A stretch of DNA of 64,000 nt from Deltaproteobacteria bacterium (GTDB lineage Bacteria > Desulfobacterota > Desulfobacteria > Desulfobacterales > SpSt-501): NCBI GenBank assembly GCA_016219005.1, contig JACRCN010000067.1:1-64000 (forward strand). Reading direction: 5' to 3'. This document shows positions 8,748-17,511 of the stretch, in pieces (positions within the stretch are counted from its first letter, which is position 1; each line of letters opens with the position of its first letter). The translations under genes were made by a program, and so were the position numbers. The notes under the pieces are model-generated. The model was given only the letters and a program-made list of their open reading frames with translations, had not been told where the DNA came from and searched no databases.

Positions 8748-9103
8748 AGGCAACCCTCGGGCAGATGAGGGGACGCAAGTGGTATCGGAGCCGGCCGGGA
8801 TCAGCGCAGAGAGGGTGATGCACGTAACTGGTAATCGGATACCAAACTGTAGGGTTTAATGTCAATGGGCAAGTGATATTGCATAGCGCAGCTTTTCAAC
8901 CGCTGTTGAAAGCAGACTATCGGGTAACGGGCAATGTAAGGATGCGCGAGAAAACCGGCGGGGAAGCCATGCGGCGGGGAGGCTGTAAAATCGAGTCTCA
9001 AGATTTCAGGTTTCCGGACCTTGCGGTCCCCCGCCATCCATTTGACAACGGCCCCGGGAAAACCTACAAATTCATATTCGTGGCCCTAATAAGGACAACC
9101 CGC
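8748..9103. other. Divergent intergenic region
   Basis: No convincing gene in 356 bases between the PhnD-like and the PPDK-like genes. It holds a sigma-70-like promoter on the minus strand (listed separately) and an imperfect inverted repeat near 8890-8912. Confidence 0.5.
8836..8865 (-). promoter_or_regulatory. Sigma-70-like promoter for the phnD-like/activator pair
   Basis: On the minus strand a perfect -35 box TTGACA (8865-8860) is followed after 18 bases by TATCCG (8841-8836) as a weak -10. It lies about 90 bases upstream of the PhnD-like start. This would give constitutive sensor expression, as expected for a regulator. Confidence 0.4.
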
Positions 9104-12097
9104 ATGACGCTTCCCATCGAAAGCTTTGCGCAGGACTTCGATCCGAAGTTCAAGATTTTCCACGAACTCATGGCCCGCAAGGTGCGGGACGTGCTGCTCG
9201 TTTCCACTCCCTACGACGCCTGGATCATGGAGGAGGATTGCCGGCTGTCCGAGCGCATCATCAATGAATACCGCGGTCTCAACCTGAGCAACCCCCCGCG
9301 CATCACCTGGGTGCCGACGGTCGCCGCCGCCCTGGCCGCGCTGACCGGTCGAAAGTTCGACCTGGTGCTTACCATGCTGAACCTGGCGGACACGGTTGCC
9401 TACGACCTCGGCCGCGCCATAAAGCAGCGGGACCCGGACCTGCCGGTGGTGCACCTGCGCCATCAGGCCGATGTATCGTCAACGGCCGAACTGGAGGCCC
9501 CCAAACCGCCCGGGACCGACCGGACCTTTGTCTGGTCCGGGAATACGGATCTGCTGGTGTCCCTGATCAAGAGCGCGGAAGACCGGCTGAACGTCGGTCA
9601 CGACACCTCCTCGGCGGGGATCCGGGTCATCCTCTTCGTGGAGGATTCGCCCATCTACATCTCGTCGCTGCTGCCGTTGCTCTACAAGGAGGTGGTCTCC
9701 CAGACCCAGGCCGTGCTGGAGGAGGGGCTGAACGAAGAACACCGGCTGCTTACCATGCGCGCCCGGCCGAAGATCCTGGTGGCCGAAAACTTCGAGGAGG
9801 CGCTGCGCCTCTACGAGACCTACCAGCCGTATATCCTGGGGGTGATCTCCGACGTACGCTATCCCCGCAACGGCAGGCCCGACGATGCCGCCGGCGTCGA
9901 TTTCCTCAAGCGCATCAAGCGCGAACGGTTCGACATCCCGCTCCTGCTCACCAGCTCCGACGCCTCCAACGCGGAGCGCGCTGCCGGCATCCCGGCCAAC
10001 TTTGTCCACAAGCACTCGCCCAGCCTGCACGAGGAGGTCCACGCCTTTTTCAGGGAGCACCTCGGCTTCGGCGATTTCGTCTTCCGCCGGCCGACCGGCG
10101 AGGAGATCGCCCGGGCCTCCACCCTGCGCAGCCTGGAAAACCTGATGGCCGAAATCCCGGAGGATTCGTTCGCCTATCACAGCAACCGCAACGACTTCTC
10201 GCGCTGGCTCTTCGCCCGCACGGAGATCATGCTGGCGAGCAAGATGCGGCCGCTGCGCGAAGCCGATTTCCAGGATGTCGAGAGCCACCGCCAATACCTG
10301 GTTTCGATCATCCACGCCCGCCGCAGTCGGCGGCAAAAAGGCGTCGTGGTGAACTTCGAGGCCGGCGGCTTCGACCTGGACACGGATTTTTTCAAGGTCG
10401 GCAAGGGCAGTCTCGGGGGCAAGGCCCGGGGCCTGGCCTTCATGGCCAACCTCCTGCAGCGCGTCACGGACATCCACAGGACCTACCAGGGGATCAAGCT
10501 CGGTATCCCCCAGTCGCTCGTGATCACCACCGACGGCTTCGACGCCTTTGTCGGGGGAAACGACCTGAAGCATTTCGCCACCCACGACGCGCCCGACGCG
10601 GAGGTGGCCGCGGGCTTTGAAAAGGCAGCCTTCCCGCAGGCAATCGCAGACGACCTGCGAGCCTACCTGGCGCGGATCACCTATCCCCTGGCCGTGCGCT
10701 CGTCGAGCCTGCTCGAGGACGCCAAGTTCCGGGCCTACGCCGGTCTCTATCGCACGTACATGCTTCCCAACGACCACCCGAGCCTCGACGTGCGCCTGAA
10801 ACAGCTCATCGCCGCCATCAAGCTGGTTTATGCGTCCACCTACTTTCAAAGCCCCAAGGCCTTCTCCCGGCGGGTCGGGCACCGCACCGAGGAGGAGAAG
10901 ATGGCCGTGATCATCCAGCAGCTCGTGGGCGAGCCCTGCGGCCGGTATTTCTACCCGGCGATCTCCGGCGTGGCCCAGTCTTACAACTATTACCCGTTCG
11001 GCCAGATGAAACCCGAGGAGGGGATCGCGGCCGTCGCCCTGGGCCTGGGCAAGACCGTCATGGAGGGTGAAAAGTCCCTGCGGTTCTCGCCCCGGCACCC
11101 GCAGGTTCTGCCCCAGCGCTCGACCGTGAACGACATCCTCGAGAACTGCCAGCGTTTCTTTTACAGCCTCAGGCTCGGCGGTCCCTACCCGGTGCTGGGG
11201 ATCAGCGAGGACGCCAACCTGGAAAAACGCGAGGTGGCCGATGCCGCCGCCGACCCGGCCGTGATGACGCTGGCCGGGTATTTTCTGCCCGACGAAGGCC
11301 GCATCCGGGACAGCTACGACCCGGCCGGCCACCCGGTGCTGACCTTCTCCCCGGTGCTTAAATACGACCTCTTCCCGCTGGCGCCGCTGCTGTCGGATGC
11401 GCTTGCGTTGGGGCAGGAGGGAATCGGCAGCCCGGTCGAGATCGAGTTCTCGGTGAATCTGAGGCCGGTCACGGGCGGGCCGCCCGAGTTCGCCTTTCTC
11501 CAGGTGAGGCCCATGACGGCGCGGGCCGAGCTCGTGCAGGTCAACATCCGGGAAGCGGAGGCCGCACGGTCGTTCTGCATCTCCTCCCAATCCCTCGGCA
11601 ACGGGGAGAAGACCGAGATCGCCGACATCGTCTACGTGAAGCCGGAGGCCTTCGATGTGCGCCGGACCCCCGAGATCGCTCGCGAGCTCGGGCAGCTCAA
11701 CAGCCGGCTGGTCAAGGAGGGACGCAAGTACCTCCTGATCGGACCGGGGCGCTGGGGTTCGGCCGACCGCTGGCTGGGGATCCCGGTGAGTTGGGCGGAG
11801 ATCTGCGGCGTGGGCGCCATGGTGGAGACCACGGCGCCCGAGCTCAAGGTCGAGCCCTCCCAGGGTTCGCACTTTTTCCACAACATTACCACGCTCGAAA
11901 TCACTTACTGCACGGTCAACCCCGACAAGGACGACCGCCTGGACTGGGCCTGGCTCGGTGCGCAACCCCGCGCGGCCGAAACCGGCTTCGCCGCCCACGT
12001 GCGCCTGCCGCAGCCCTTCGTGATCAAGGCCGACGGCCGAGGTTCACGCTGCGTGATGTTCCTTCGTGACGAACATCGTCCCGGACGATCGGATTGA
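9104..12097 (+). CDS. Receiver-like/PPDK (PEP/pyruvate-binding) domain protein
   Basis: A 997-residue protein. Two receiver-like modules occupy the N-terminal third: RDVLLVSTPYDA...FDLVLTMLNL (about 25-125) and VILFVEDSPIY...GVISDVRYP...LLLTSSDASN (about 170-320). The centre carries the ATP-grasp region of PEP synthase/pyruvate phosphate dikinase (GKGSLGGKARGL at about 435; LAVRSSSLLEDAKF...AGLYRTY at about 525-555). No phosphohistidine or PEP-binding TIM-barrel domain follows, so it is not a complete PPDK. The ATG at 9104 begins the conserved sequence and has an AAGGA-like site. The reaction is unknown; a phosphotransfer or ATP-dependent regulatory role is possible. The next gene overlaps its end. 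Confidence 0.75.
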   Translation: MTLPIESFAQDFDPKFKIFHELMARKVRDVLLVSTPYDAWIMEEDCRLSERIINEYRGLNLSNPPRITWVPTVAAALAALTGRKFDLVLTMLNLADTVAYDLGRAIKQRDPDLPVVHLRHQADVSSTAELEAPKPPGTDRTFVWSGNTDLLVSLIKSAEDRLNVGHDTSSAGIRVILFVEDSPIYISSLLPLLYKEVVSQTQAVLEEGLNEEHRLLTMRARPKILVAENFEEALRLYETYQPYILGVISDVRYPRNGRPDDAAGVDFLKRIKRERFDIPLLLTSSDASNAERAAGIPANFVHKHSPSLHEEVHAFFREHLGFGDFVFRRPTGEEIARASTLRSLENLMAEIPEDSFAYHSNRNDFSRWLFARTEIMLASKMRPLREADFQDVESHRQYLVSIIHARRSRRQKGVVVNFEAGGFDLDTDFFKVGKGSLGGKARGLAFMANLLQRVTDIHRTYQGIKLGIPQSLVITTDGFDAFVGGNDLKHFATHDAPDAEVAAGFEKAAFPQAIADDLRAYLARITYPLAVRSSSLLEDAKFRAYAGLYRTYMLPNDHPSLDVRLKQLIAAIKLVYASTYFQSPKAFSRRVGHRTEEEKMAVIIQQLVGEPCGRYFYPAISGVAQSYNYYPFGQMKPEEGIAAVALGLGKTVMEGEKSLRFSPRHPQVLPQRSTVNDILENCQRFFYSLRLGGPYPVLGISEDANLEKREVADAAADPAVMTLAGYFLPDEGRIRDSYDPAGHPVLTFSPVLKYDLFPLAPLLSDALALGQEGIGSPVEIEFSVNLRPVTGGPPEFAFLQVRPMTARAELVQVNIREAEAARSFCISSQSLGNGEKTEIADIVYVKPEAFDVRRTPEIARELGQLNSRLVKEGRKYLLIGPGRWGSADRWLGIPVSWAEICGVGAMVETTAPELKVEPSQGSHFFHNITTLEITYCTVNPDKDDRLDWAWLGAQPRAAETGFAAHVRLPQPFVIKADGRGSRCVMFLRDEHRPGRSD

Positions 12098-13433
12098 GGC
12101 CATCGTGAAGATAACTGAAGAAATGAACTGGCTGCGTGCAGTCGTATCCGACGGGAACGGCGCCATCTTCGAGCTTCCGGGCTATGCCGCGGCGGGGATG
12201 GCCGGTGGGCATGTGGCAGCGCTCACGGTGACGGAGTCCATCGTGGCGCCTTACGGCAGCGAGCTCATGTACCTGCCCGACCGCGAGCCGGTGCTCTTCA
12301 ACATCGCCGCCGGCGAGTTCGAGAAACTGCACGAGAACCCGCACGCGCCGGGCGAGCCTGTCTTCCCCGTGGCGGTCTTCAACTCGCCGGGGTACGTCAT
12401 CACCCACGTCAGCGCCTTCCGCGAACACAGCCGGGCGCGCATGCTGCCGCTTTTTTCCTACGGCGCGGCGGGCTGGCACCGCGGCCAGTTCCGCTCGGCC
12501 GCGATCCGGGTCGACGCCGAGCCGCGCCAGGACCTGCGCCGCATGAAGCCCACGGATGTCAGCGCCGGCGTTCGGGCCGTTCGTTGGCGCATGCCTGGAA
12601 ACCGGTTGCGGCAGCACCTGGAAACCTGCGCCCTGCGCTACGGCTGCCCGGCCGGGAAAAACTTCTTCCTGGGCCGCTACGAGGCCCCGCTTCCAACCGC
12701 CAAAACCTGCAACGCCCGCTGTCTCGGCTGCCTGTCGCTGCAGAAGAAGAGTGGCATCAGCTGCACCCAGGAGCGGATCGCCTTCACCCCGTCGCCGGCT
12801 GAGATCTCCGAGGTGGCCCTATTTCACATCGGCCGGGTGCGCCGGGCCGTGGTGAGCTTCGGTCAGGGCTGCGAGGGCGAGCCCCTGTCCGCGGCCCGCG
12901 TGATCGAGCCCGCTATCCGGATGATCCGCTCCCGGACAGGCCGCGGCACCATCAACCTCAACACCAACGCGAGCCGTCCGGAGGCCGTCGGGCGGCTTTG
13001 CGACGCGGGCCTCGACAGCATCCGGGTCAGCATGAACAGCGTGCGCCGGGAGTGCTACGAGGCCTATTTCCGGCCCCGGGGGTACACGTTCGACAACGTG
13101 CTGCGCAGCATCGACACCGCCCTCGAAAAGGGCAAATTCGTCTCGATCAACTACCTCAACTCCCCCGGCTTTACGGACACGCCCGAGGAGGCCGAGGCCT
13201 TCTTCGCCTTCATGGCCGCGCGCCCCGTCCGCATGATCCAGTGGCGCAATCTTAACTTCGACCCACTGCGCTACTGGAAGTCCATGGCCGCCGCCGCGCC
13301 GCTGGGGGCACCGATGGGGATGGAGGTGCTGATCCGGGAAGTTCGGCGCGGGTTCCCGAAGCTCAAGTTCGGCTACTTTAATCCACCGAAGGAGAAATTC
13401 GGAATTGAACGGCTCACCGCCCGCTGCGCTTGA
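12066..13433 (+). CDS. Radical SAM protein
   Basis: A protein of up to 455 residues with the radical SAM cluster motif CNARCLGC (C-x3-C-x2-C) in the middle (about residue 216-223), followed by VSFGQGCEGEP, a GGEP-like SAM-binding segment, and TINLNTNASRPE and DSIRVSMNS strands of the partial TIM barrel. The N-terminal 200 residues are a separate domain of unknown function. It overlaps the end of the PPDK-like gene by 32 bases if the GTG at 12066 is used; GTG 12105 and ATG 12123 are alternatives. Tight coupling suggests a joint function with the PPDK-like protein. The substrate is unknown. Confidence 0.8.
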   Translation: MTNIVPDDRIEAIVKITEEMNWLRAVVSDGNGAIFELPGYAAAGMAGGHVAALTVTESIVAPYGSELMYLPDREPVLFNIAAGEFEKLHENPHAPGEPVFPVAVFNSPGYVITHVSAFREHSRARMLPLFSYGAAGWHRGQFRSAAIRVDAEPRQDLRRMKPTDVSAGVRAVRWRMPGNRLRQHLETCALRYGCPAGKNFFLGRYEAPLPTAKTCNARCLGCLSLQKKSGISCTQERIAFTPSPAEISEVALFHIGRVRRAVVSFGQGCEGEPLSAARVIEPAIRMIRSRTGRGTINLNTNASRPEAVGRLCDAGLDSIRVSMNSVRRECYEAYFRPRGYTFDNVLRSIDTALEKGKFVSINYLNSPGFTDTPEEAEAFFAFMAARPVRMIQWRNLNFDPLRYWKSMAAAAPLGAPMGMEVLIREVRRGFPKLKFGYFNPPKEKFGIERLTARCA

Positions 13434-13495
13434 AACGCAAGGATCGCTGAGAGGTCAGTTCTTTTTGAACAGTGGTGAACCCCGTTTTTTTGTCC

Positions 13496-14419
13496 ATGAA
13501 ATACATCGAAGCCAAAATAACTTTCGACCACCCCGACGCGGGGCTTGCCGGCGACCTCGTTGCGGGGGTGTTCTTCGATTTCGGCCTGCAGGGCGTGGTG
13601 GTGGAGGACCCGGGCATGGAGCCGGTCGAAGACTGGGCGGAGGATGCCGTGGCGCGGCCATCCGCCCACGCCGTGATCGGGTACCTGCCGGGGGATGACC
13701 GGCTGAACCGGCGGCGCGCGCAGCTGGAGAATGCAATCGCCCGGATGGGCAACCAGCTCGGTCTCCTGTACCGCGTCAGCTACCGGCAGGTGGACGAGCA
13801 GGACTGGGCCGAGTCCTGGAAGGCGTTCTTCTGGCCGCAGAAGATCGGCGAACGCATCGTGGTCAAGCCCTCCTGGCGCGATTACGATGCCCGGCCCGAT
13901 GACATCGTGATTGAAATCGATCCCGGCATGGCCTTTGGGACCGGCACGCACCCGACGACCTCCCTGTGCGTGCGGCTGATCGAGAACGAGCTGAAACCGG
14001 GAGACTCGTTTCTGGACATCGGGACCGGCTCCGGCATCCTGATGGTCGCCGCCGGAAAACTCGGGGCGGGGCGGCTGTGCGGCGTTGACCGCGACGAACT
14101 GGCCGTGCGCATCGCCTCCGAGAACCTGGGCCGCAACGGGATCGGTGCGGACCGCTTCCACCTGGCTCAAGGATCGCTCGCCGCGCCTATCAAGGGCCGG
14201 TTCGACGTCGTCGCCGCCAACATCCTCACCCATGTCGTCCTCGAGCTGCTCGTCGACGTTTCGAGGGTGCTTAAACCTGGCGGAATTTTCATCTGCTCGG
14301 GAATCATCGAGGAGAACAAGAACCTCGTCGTCGGCCGGATGACGGCCATGGATTTCGAAGTGAAGGACGTCCGGCTGCAGGAAGGCTGGGTGGCGATTGC
14401 CGGACGTGTCCGCCCTTGA
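13496..14419 (+). CDS. prmA: Ribosomal protein L11 methyltransferase
   Basis: A 307-residue class I SAM-dependent methyltransferase. It has an N-terminal PrmA-specific domain (EDWAESWKAFFWPQKIG at about 97-113), then DPGMAFGTGTHPTT, the SAM-binding DIGTGSGIL (about 173-181) and the catalytic-region motif VVAANILTHV. These features identify PrmA, which trimethylates ribosomal protein L11. The ATG at 13496 (MKYIEAKI) matches the family start; an upstream GTG at 13472 is in frame but less likely. It lies downstream of the radical SAM gene on the same strand. Confidence 0.9.
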   Translation: MKYIEAKITFDHPDAGLAGDLVAGVFFDFGLQGVVVEDPGMEPVEDWAEDAVARPSAHAVIGYLPGDDRLNRRRAQLENAIARMGNQLGLLYRVSYRQVDEQDWAESWKAFFWPQKIGERIVVKPSWRDYDARPDDIVIEIDPGMAFGTGTHPTTSLCVRLIENELKPGDSFLDIGTGSGILMVAAGKLGAGRLCGVDRDELAVRIASENLGRNGIGADRFHLAQGSLAAPIKGRFDVVAANILTHVVLELLVDVSRVLKPGGIFICSGIIEENKNLVVGRMTAMDFEVKDVRLQEGWVAIAGRVRP

Positions 14420-14523
14420 GCTCGAAGCTCGAAGCCGAAAGTTCAAAGTCGAATAACAACTATCGGCGTATCGGACGCAATTGGCTACCCCTTTCAGCTT
14501 TGACCCTTGAGCTGGTGATACCC

Positions 14524-15201
14524 ATGCGCATACTTCTCGTCGAGGACGACCCTAAAATCGCCTCCTTCATTTTGAAGGGGCTGAAGGCCGAAGGCTTTGC
14601 CGTCGATCATGCGGCGGACGGCGAGCAGGGACTGGATCTCGCCCTGACGGAGCCCTACGATGCTGCCGTCGTCGACGTCATGCTCCCCAAACTGGGCGGG
14701 CTCGAGCTCATCAAGACCATGCGAGCCGAGAAGGTGAAGACCCCTATCATCGTGCTGAGCGCCAAGGGCGCGGTGGAGGACCGAGTGAAGGGTCTGCAGA
14801 CCGGTGCGGACGATTATCTGGCCAAGCCGTTTGCCTTTTCCGAACTCCTGGCCCGGCTGCAGGCGCTGATCCGTCGCAGTACGGACGCGGTCGAGCCGAT
14901 CCGGTTGTCCTTCGCGGACCTGTCCATGAATCTCATCACCCGCGAGGTGTTTCGGGGAGAAGCTCCCATCGAACTCCAGCCCCTTGAGTTCGCGCTGCTC
15001 GAGTACCTGCTGCGCAACGCCGGCCGGGTGGTGTCCAAGACCATGATCATGGAGCACGTCTGGGACTACCACTTCGACCCCCAGACCAACGTGGTGGAGT
15101 CGCGGATCTACAAGCTGCGGGAGAAGGTCGACAAGGCCTTCCCCGTCAAACTCATACACACCGTGCGCGGGGTCGGGTATGTCGTTAAAGCGTCTGCCTA
15201 G
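14524..15201 (+). CDS. OmpR-family response regulator
   Basis: A 225-residue regulator. The receiver domain (about 1-115) has the acidic pair in RILLVEDDPKI, phosphoacceptor Asp in AAVVDVMLPKLGG, Ser in IIVLSAKG and Lys in YLAKPFAFSELL. The winged-helix DNA-binding domain (about 130-223) ends in VVESRIYKLREKVD and IHTVRGVGYV, typical of OmpR/CopR proteins. An upstream in-frame start at 14416 would add 36 residues outside the family fold and is rejected. The next gene, its cognate kinase, starts 23 bases before this one ends. Confidence 0.93.
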   Translation: MRILLVEDDPKIASFILKGLKAEGFAVDHAADGEQGLDLALTEPYDAAVVDVMLPKLGGLELIKTMRAEKVKTPIIVLSAKGAVEDRVKGLQTGADDYLAKPFAFSELLARLQALIRRSTDAVEPIRLSFADLSMNLITREVFRGEAPIELQPLEFALLEYLLRNAGRVVSKTMIMEHVWDYHFDPQTNVVESRIYKLREKVDKAFPVKLIHTVRGVGYVVKASA

Positions 15202-16612
15202 CCTCCGCCACAGCCTGGCGTTGCGCCTGACCCTCTGGTATGCGGGCATTTTTCTGCTCTCCGCCGGCATCGCCTTTGCCTTTTTCTATTACCTGATCAC
15301 CTCCACGATCCGGGGCCGCACCGACCAGGACCTATTGGGCGAGGTGCGCTCCTTTTCGTCGGTCATGCTGCGGCAGGGCATCGAGGCCGTGAAGCGCCAG
15401 GCCGTGCTCGAATCCCAGGCGGCTGGTGAAAAGAAGATCTTCATCCAGCTGGTCTATCCCGACGGCCGGGTTTTCTCGTCCTCGAACATGTCCTACTTCC
15501 TCAACATCCCGGTCGCGAAGGAGGCGATCAGCCGCATGCTCGAACAGGGCGAGCCGCTGTTTGCCACCGTCAGCTCGCCGGACCGCAGCCACGAGATCCG
15601 GGTGGTGTATGCCCTCCTCGGCCCGGGCCTGATCGTCCACCTCGGCCAGGCCATGGACGACCTCACGCGCATCATCGACGCCTTCCAGAGAACCTTTGTG
15701 GCCATCATGGCGGTGCTGTTCATCCTGGCGGCCGTGATCGGCTGGTTCATGGCGCGGCGGGCGCTGGCGGGGGTGGAAAACGTCACCCATACGGCCCGCC
15801 GCATATCCGGCAGCAGCCTGACCGAGCGCGTGCCGGTGACCGGGCGGGAGGACGAGATCGACCAGCTCGCCGTCACCTTCAACCGGATGCTCGACCGCAT
15901 CCAGACTTTGGTGAGCGGCATCAAGGAGATGACCGACAACATCGCCCACGACCTGAAAAGCCCCATCACCCGCATCCGGGGCCAGGCCGAGCTGGCGCTG
16001 TTGGGCAGCGGGTCGCCGGAAGATTACGAAACCATGGCGGCGAGCGCCATCGAGGAGTGCGACCGGCTGATCGAGATGATCAACACCATGCTGTTCATCT
16101 CCCGCACCGAGGCCGGGGTCATCCGGCCGGAGCTTGCGGAGATGGACATCGCGGCCCTGGTGCGGGATGCCTGCCGGCTGTTCCAGGCCCCGGCGGAAGA
16201 AAAGGGGATCGCGCTCGACGGCCGCGGGCCGGAGCGCCTCGCACTGGCCGGCGACATCCGCCTCGTCCAGCGCATGGTCGGAAACCTGCTGGACAACGCC
16301 ATCAAATACACGCACGCCGGCGGCCGCGTGGATGTCGCGGTCCGCTCCCCGGCCGGCGGCCGGGTGGAGATCGAGGTGCGGGACACCGGCCCCGGCATCT
16401 CGGCAACCGACCTGCCGCACGTCTTCGAGCGCTTCTACCGCGGCGACCCCAGCCGCGCCCAGACCGGGGCGGGCCTGGGCCTGAGCTTCGCCCGCGCCGT
16501 TGCGCGAGCTCACGGCGGGGATATCACGGCCGTGAGCTCACCGGGAGGCGGAAGCATTTTCACCGTCACGCTGCCGGTCCGCCCGGTCCAGCCCGAGATG
16601 GCCTCCCGATGA
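15179..16612 (+). CDS. Sensor histidine kinase (CusS-like architecture)
   Basis: A 477-residue membrane kinase: TM1 (about 15-37), periplasmic loop of about 125 residues, TM2 (about 165-190), HAMP, H-box NIAHDLKSPITRIRG (His about 260), N-box NLLDNAIKYT, and G-boxes DTGPGI and GAGLGLSFARA. The arrangement matches heavy-metal-type kinases paired with OmpR regulators. The gene overlaps the response regulator by 23 bases, and its stop overlaps the ATG of the M23 peptidase, suggesting a three-gene operon. The signal is unknown; the co-transcribed peptidase points to the envelope. Confidence 0.92.
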   Translation: MSLKRLPSLRHSLALRLTLWYAGIFLLSAGIAFAFFYYLITSTIRGRTDQDLLGEVRSFSSVMLRQGIEAVKRQAVLESQAAGEKKIFIQLVYPDGRVFSSSNMSYFLNIPVAKEAISRMLEQGEPLFATVSSPDRSHEIRVVYALLGPGLIVHLGQAMDDLTRIIDAFQRTFVAIMAVLFILAAVIGWFMARRALAGVENVTHTARRISGSSLTERVPVTGREDEIDQLAVTFNRMLDRIQTLVSGIKEMTDNIAHDLKSPITRIRGQAELALLGSGSPEDYETMAASAIEECDRLIEMINTMLFISRTEAGVIRPELAEMDIAALVRDACRLFQAPAEEKGIALDGRGPERLALAGDIRLVQRMVGNLLDNAIKYTHAGGRVDVAVRSPAGGRVEIEVRDTGPGISATDLPHVFERFYRGDPSRAQTGAGLGLSFARAVARAHGGDITAVSSPGGGSIFTVTLPVRPVQPEMASR

Positions 16613-17340
16613 CAGCAGCCCGCAAATGGCATCATATAGGTTTGTGCGTATTTTGCCTGGACGTTATCCTGATGTGGACTTTGCCGGCGTTGTGCGGCGG
16701 GGAAGATGACTGGCAGCGGTTCGAGCGGCGCGTGCGGGACGAGCAGATCTCGTATGAAGACGGTCTGAAGGAAATCCGCTGCTGGTGGGACGTGCTGCAG
16801 CACGCCTACTTCGCCGAGCGCTTTGACGGCCGCCCGTTTTTCCCGGTGAAGGGCTATGGCCTGAAGCATGTGGGGGGCAGGCACGGGAGCGGATATCGAC
16901 CCAGCCGCTACCAGTTCGTTGGTCCAAACCGGCGCATCGGACACCCCGCCCAGGACATCTTCGTCTACGACGGCAACCAGGACGGTCTCGACGATCGCAC
17001 CGGGAAGCGCGTCGAGATCCTGGCCGTTGCCGATGGGGTCGTGCTGTCCACCTGCGGGGAATGGACGCCGGAGCTGCCGTCCAACGGAAACCGCGGCGGC
17101 AATTACCTATGGATCTACCACCCGGCCCTTCGGCTGTTTTCCTACTATGCGCACCTTCAGGATATCCGGGTCGCTTTATGCGAACGGGTGGCCGGCGGCC
17201 AGGTGATCGCCACGCTGGGCCGCACCGGTACCAACGCCTACCCCGAGCGCTCTCCGACTCACCTGCACCTTATGCTCCTGCGATCCCGGGACATGACGCC
17301 CGTCAATGCGTATCCGCTCTTAGCGGGCATCCCTGATTGA
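16609..17340 (+). CDS. M23-family metallopeptidase (peptidoglycan hydrolase)
   Basis: A 243-residue protein with a hydrophobic N terminus (signal or anchor, about 8-28) and an M23/LytM-like domain: GHPAQDIF (H-x3-D zinc ligands, about residue 109), AVADGVVLS, FSYYAHL and HLHLML (HxH, third zinc ligand). Such enzymes cut peptide cross-links in peptidoglycan. It starts with an ATGA overlap with the kinase stop, so it belongs to the two-component operon. The signature is complete enough for an active enzyme. Confidence 0.85.
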   Translation: MTAARKWHHIGLCVFCLDVILMWTLPALCGGEDDWQRFERRVRDEQISYEDGLKEIRCWWDVLQHAYFAERFDGRPFFPVKGYGLKHVGGRHGSGYRPSRYQFVGPNRRIGHPAQDIFVYDGNQDGLDDRTGKRVEILAVADGVVLSTCGEWTPELPSNGNRGGNYLWIYHPALRLFSYYAHLQDIRVALCERVAGGQVIATLGRTGTNAYPERSPTHLHLMLLRSRDMTPVNAYPLLAGIPD

Positions 17341-17511
17341 TCCGGTTATTGCTCGGCTTCCCAGGAGAGCGCCAAGGCGTGCGAATTCAAGCTGCAATTT
17401 ATCTTTAGACAGCCCTGGGGAAAAATATTATACAGACTCCCGGCCGTAACGGTTCAATTGACCCACGCAAAGCGTATTCAGCAATGAGGTTGGAGCATCA
17501 TCTGGAGCGTC

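Noticed and set aside
9479-11998. An open frame of 839 codons on the minus strand, antisense to the receiver/PPDK gene
   Set aside because: It is a mirror of a high-GC coding frame; its translation has no fold-like pattern, while the plus strand has clear domain motifs.
17341-17511. A riboswitch in the leader of nhaA
   Set aside because: No match to the fluoride aptamer or another known class could be seen.
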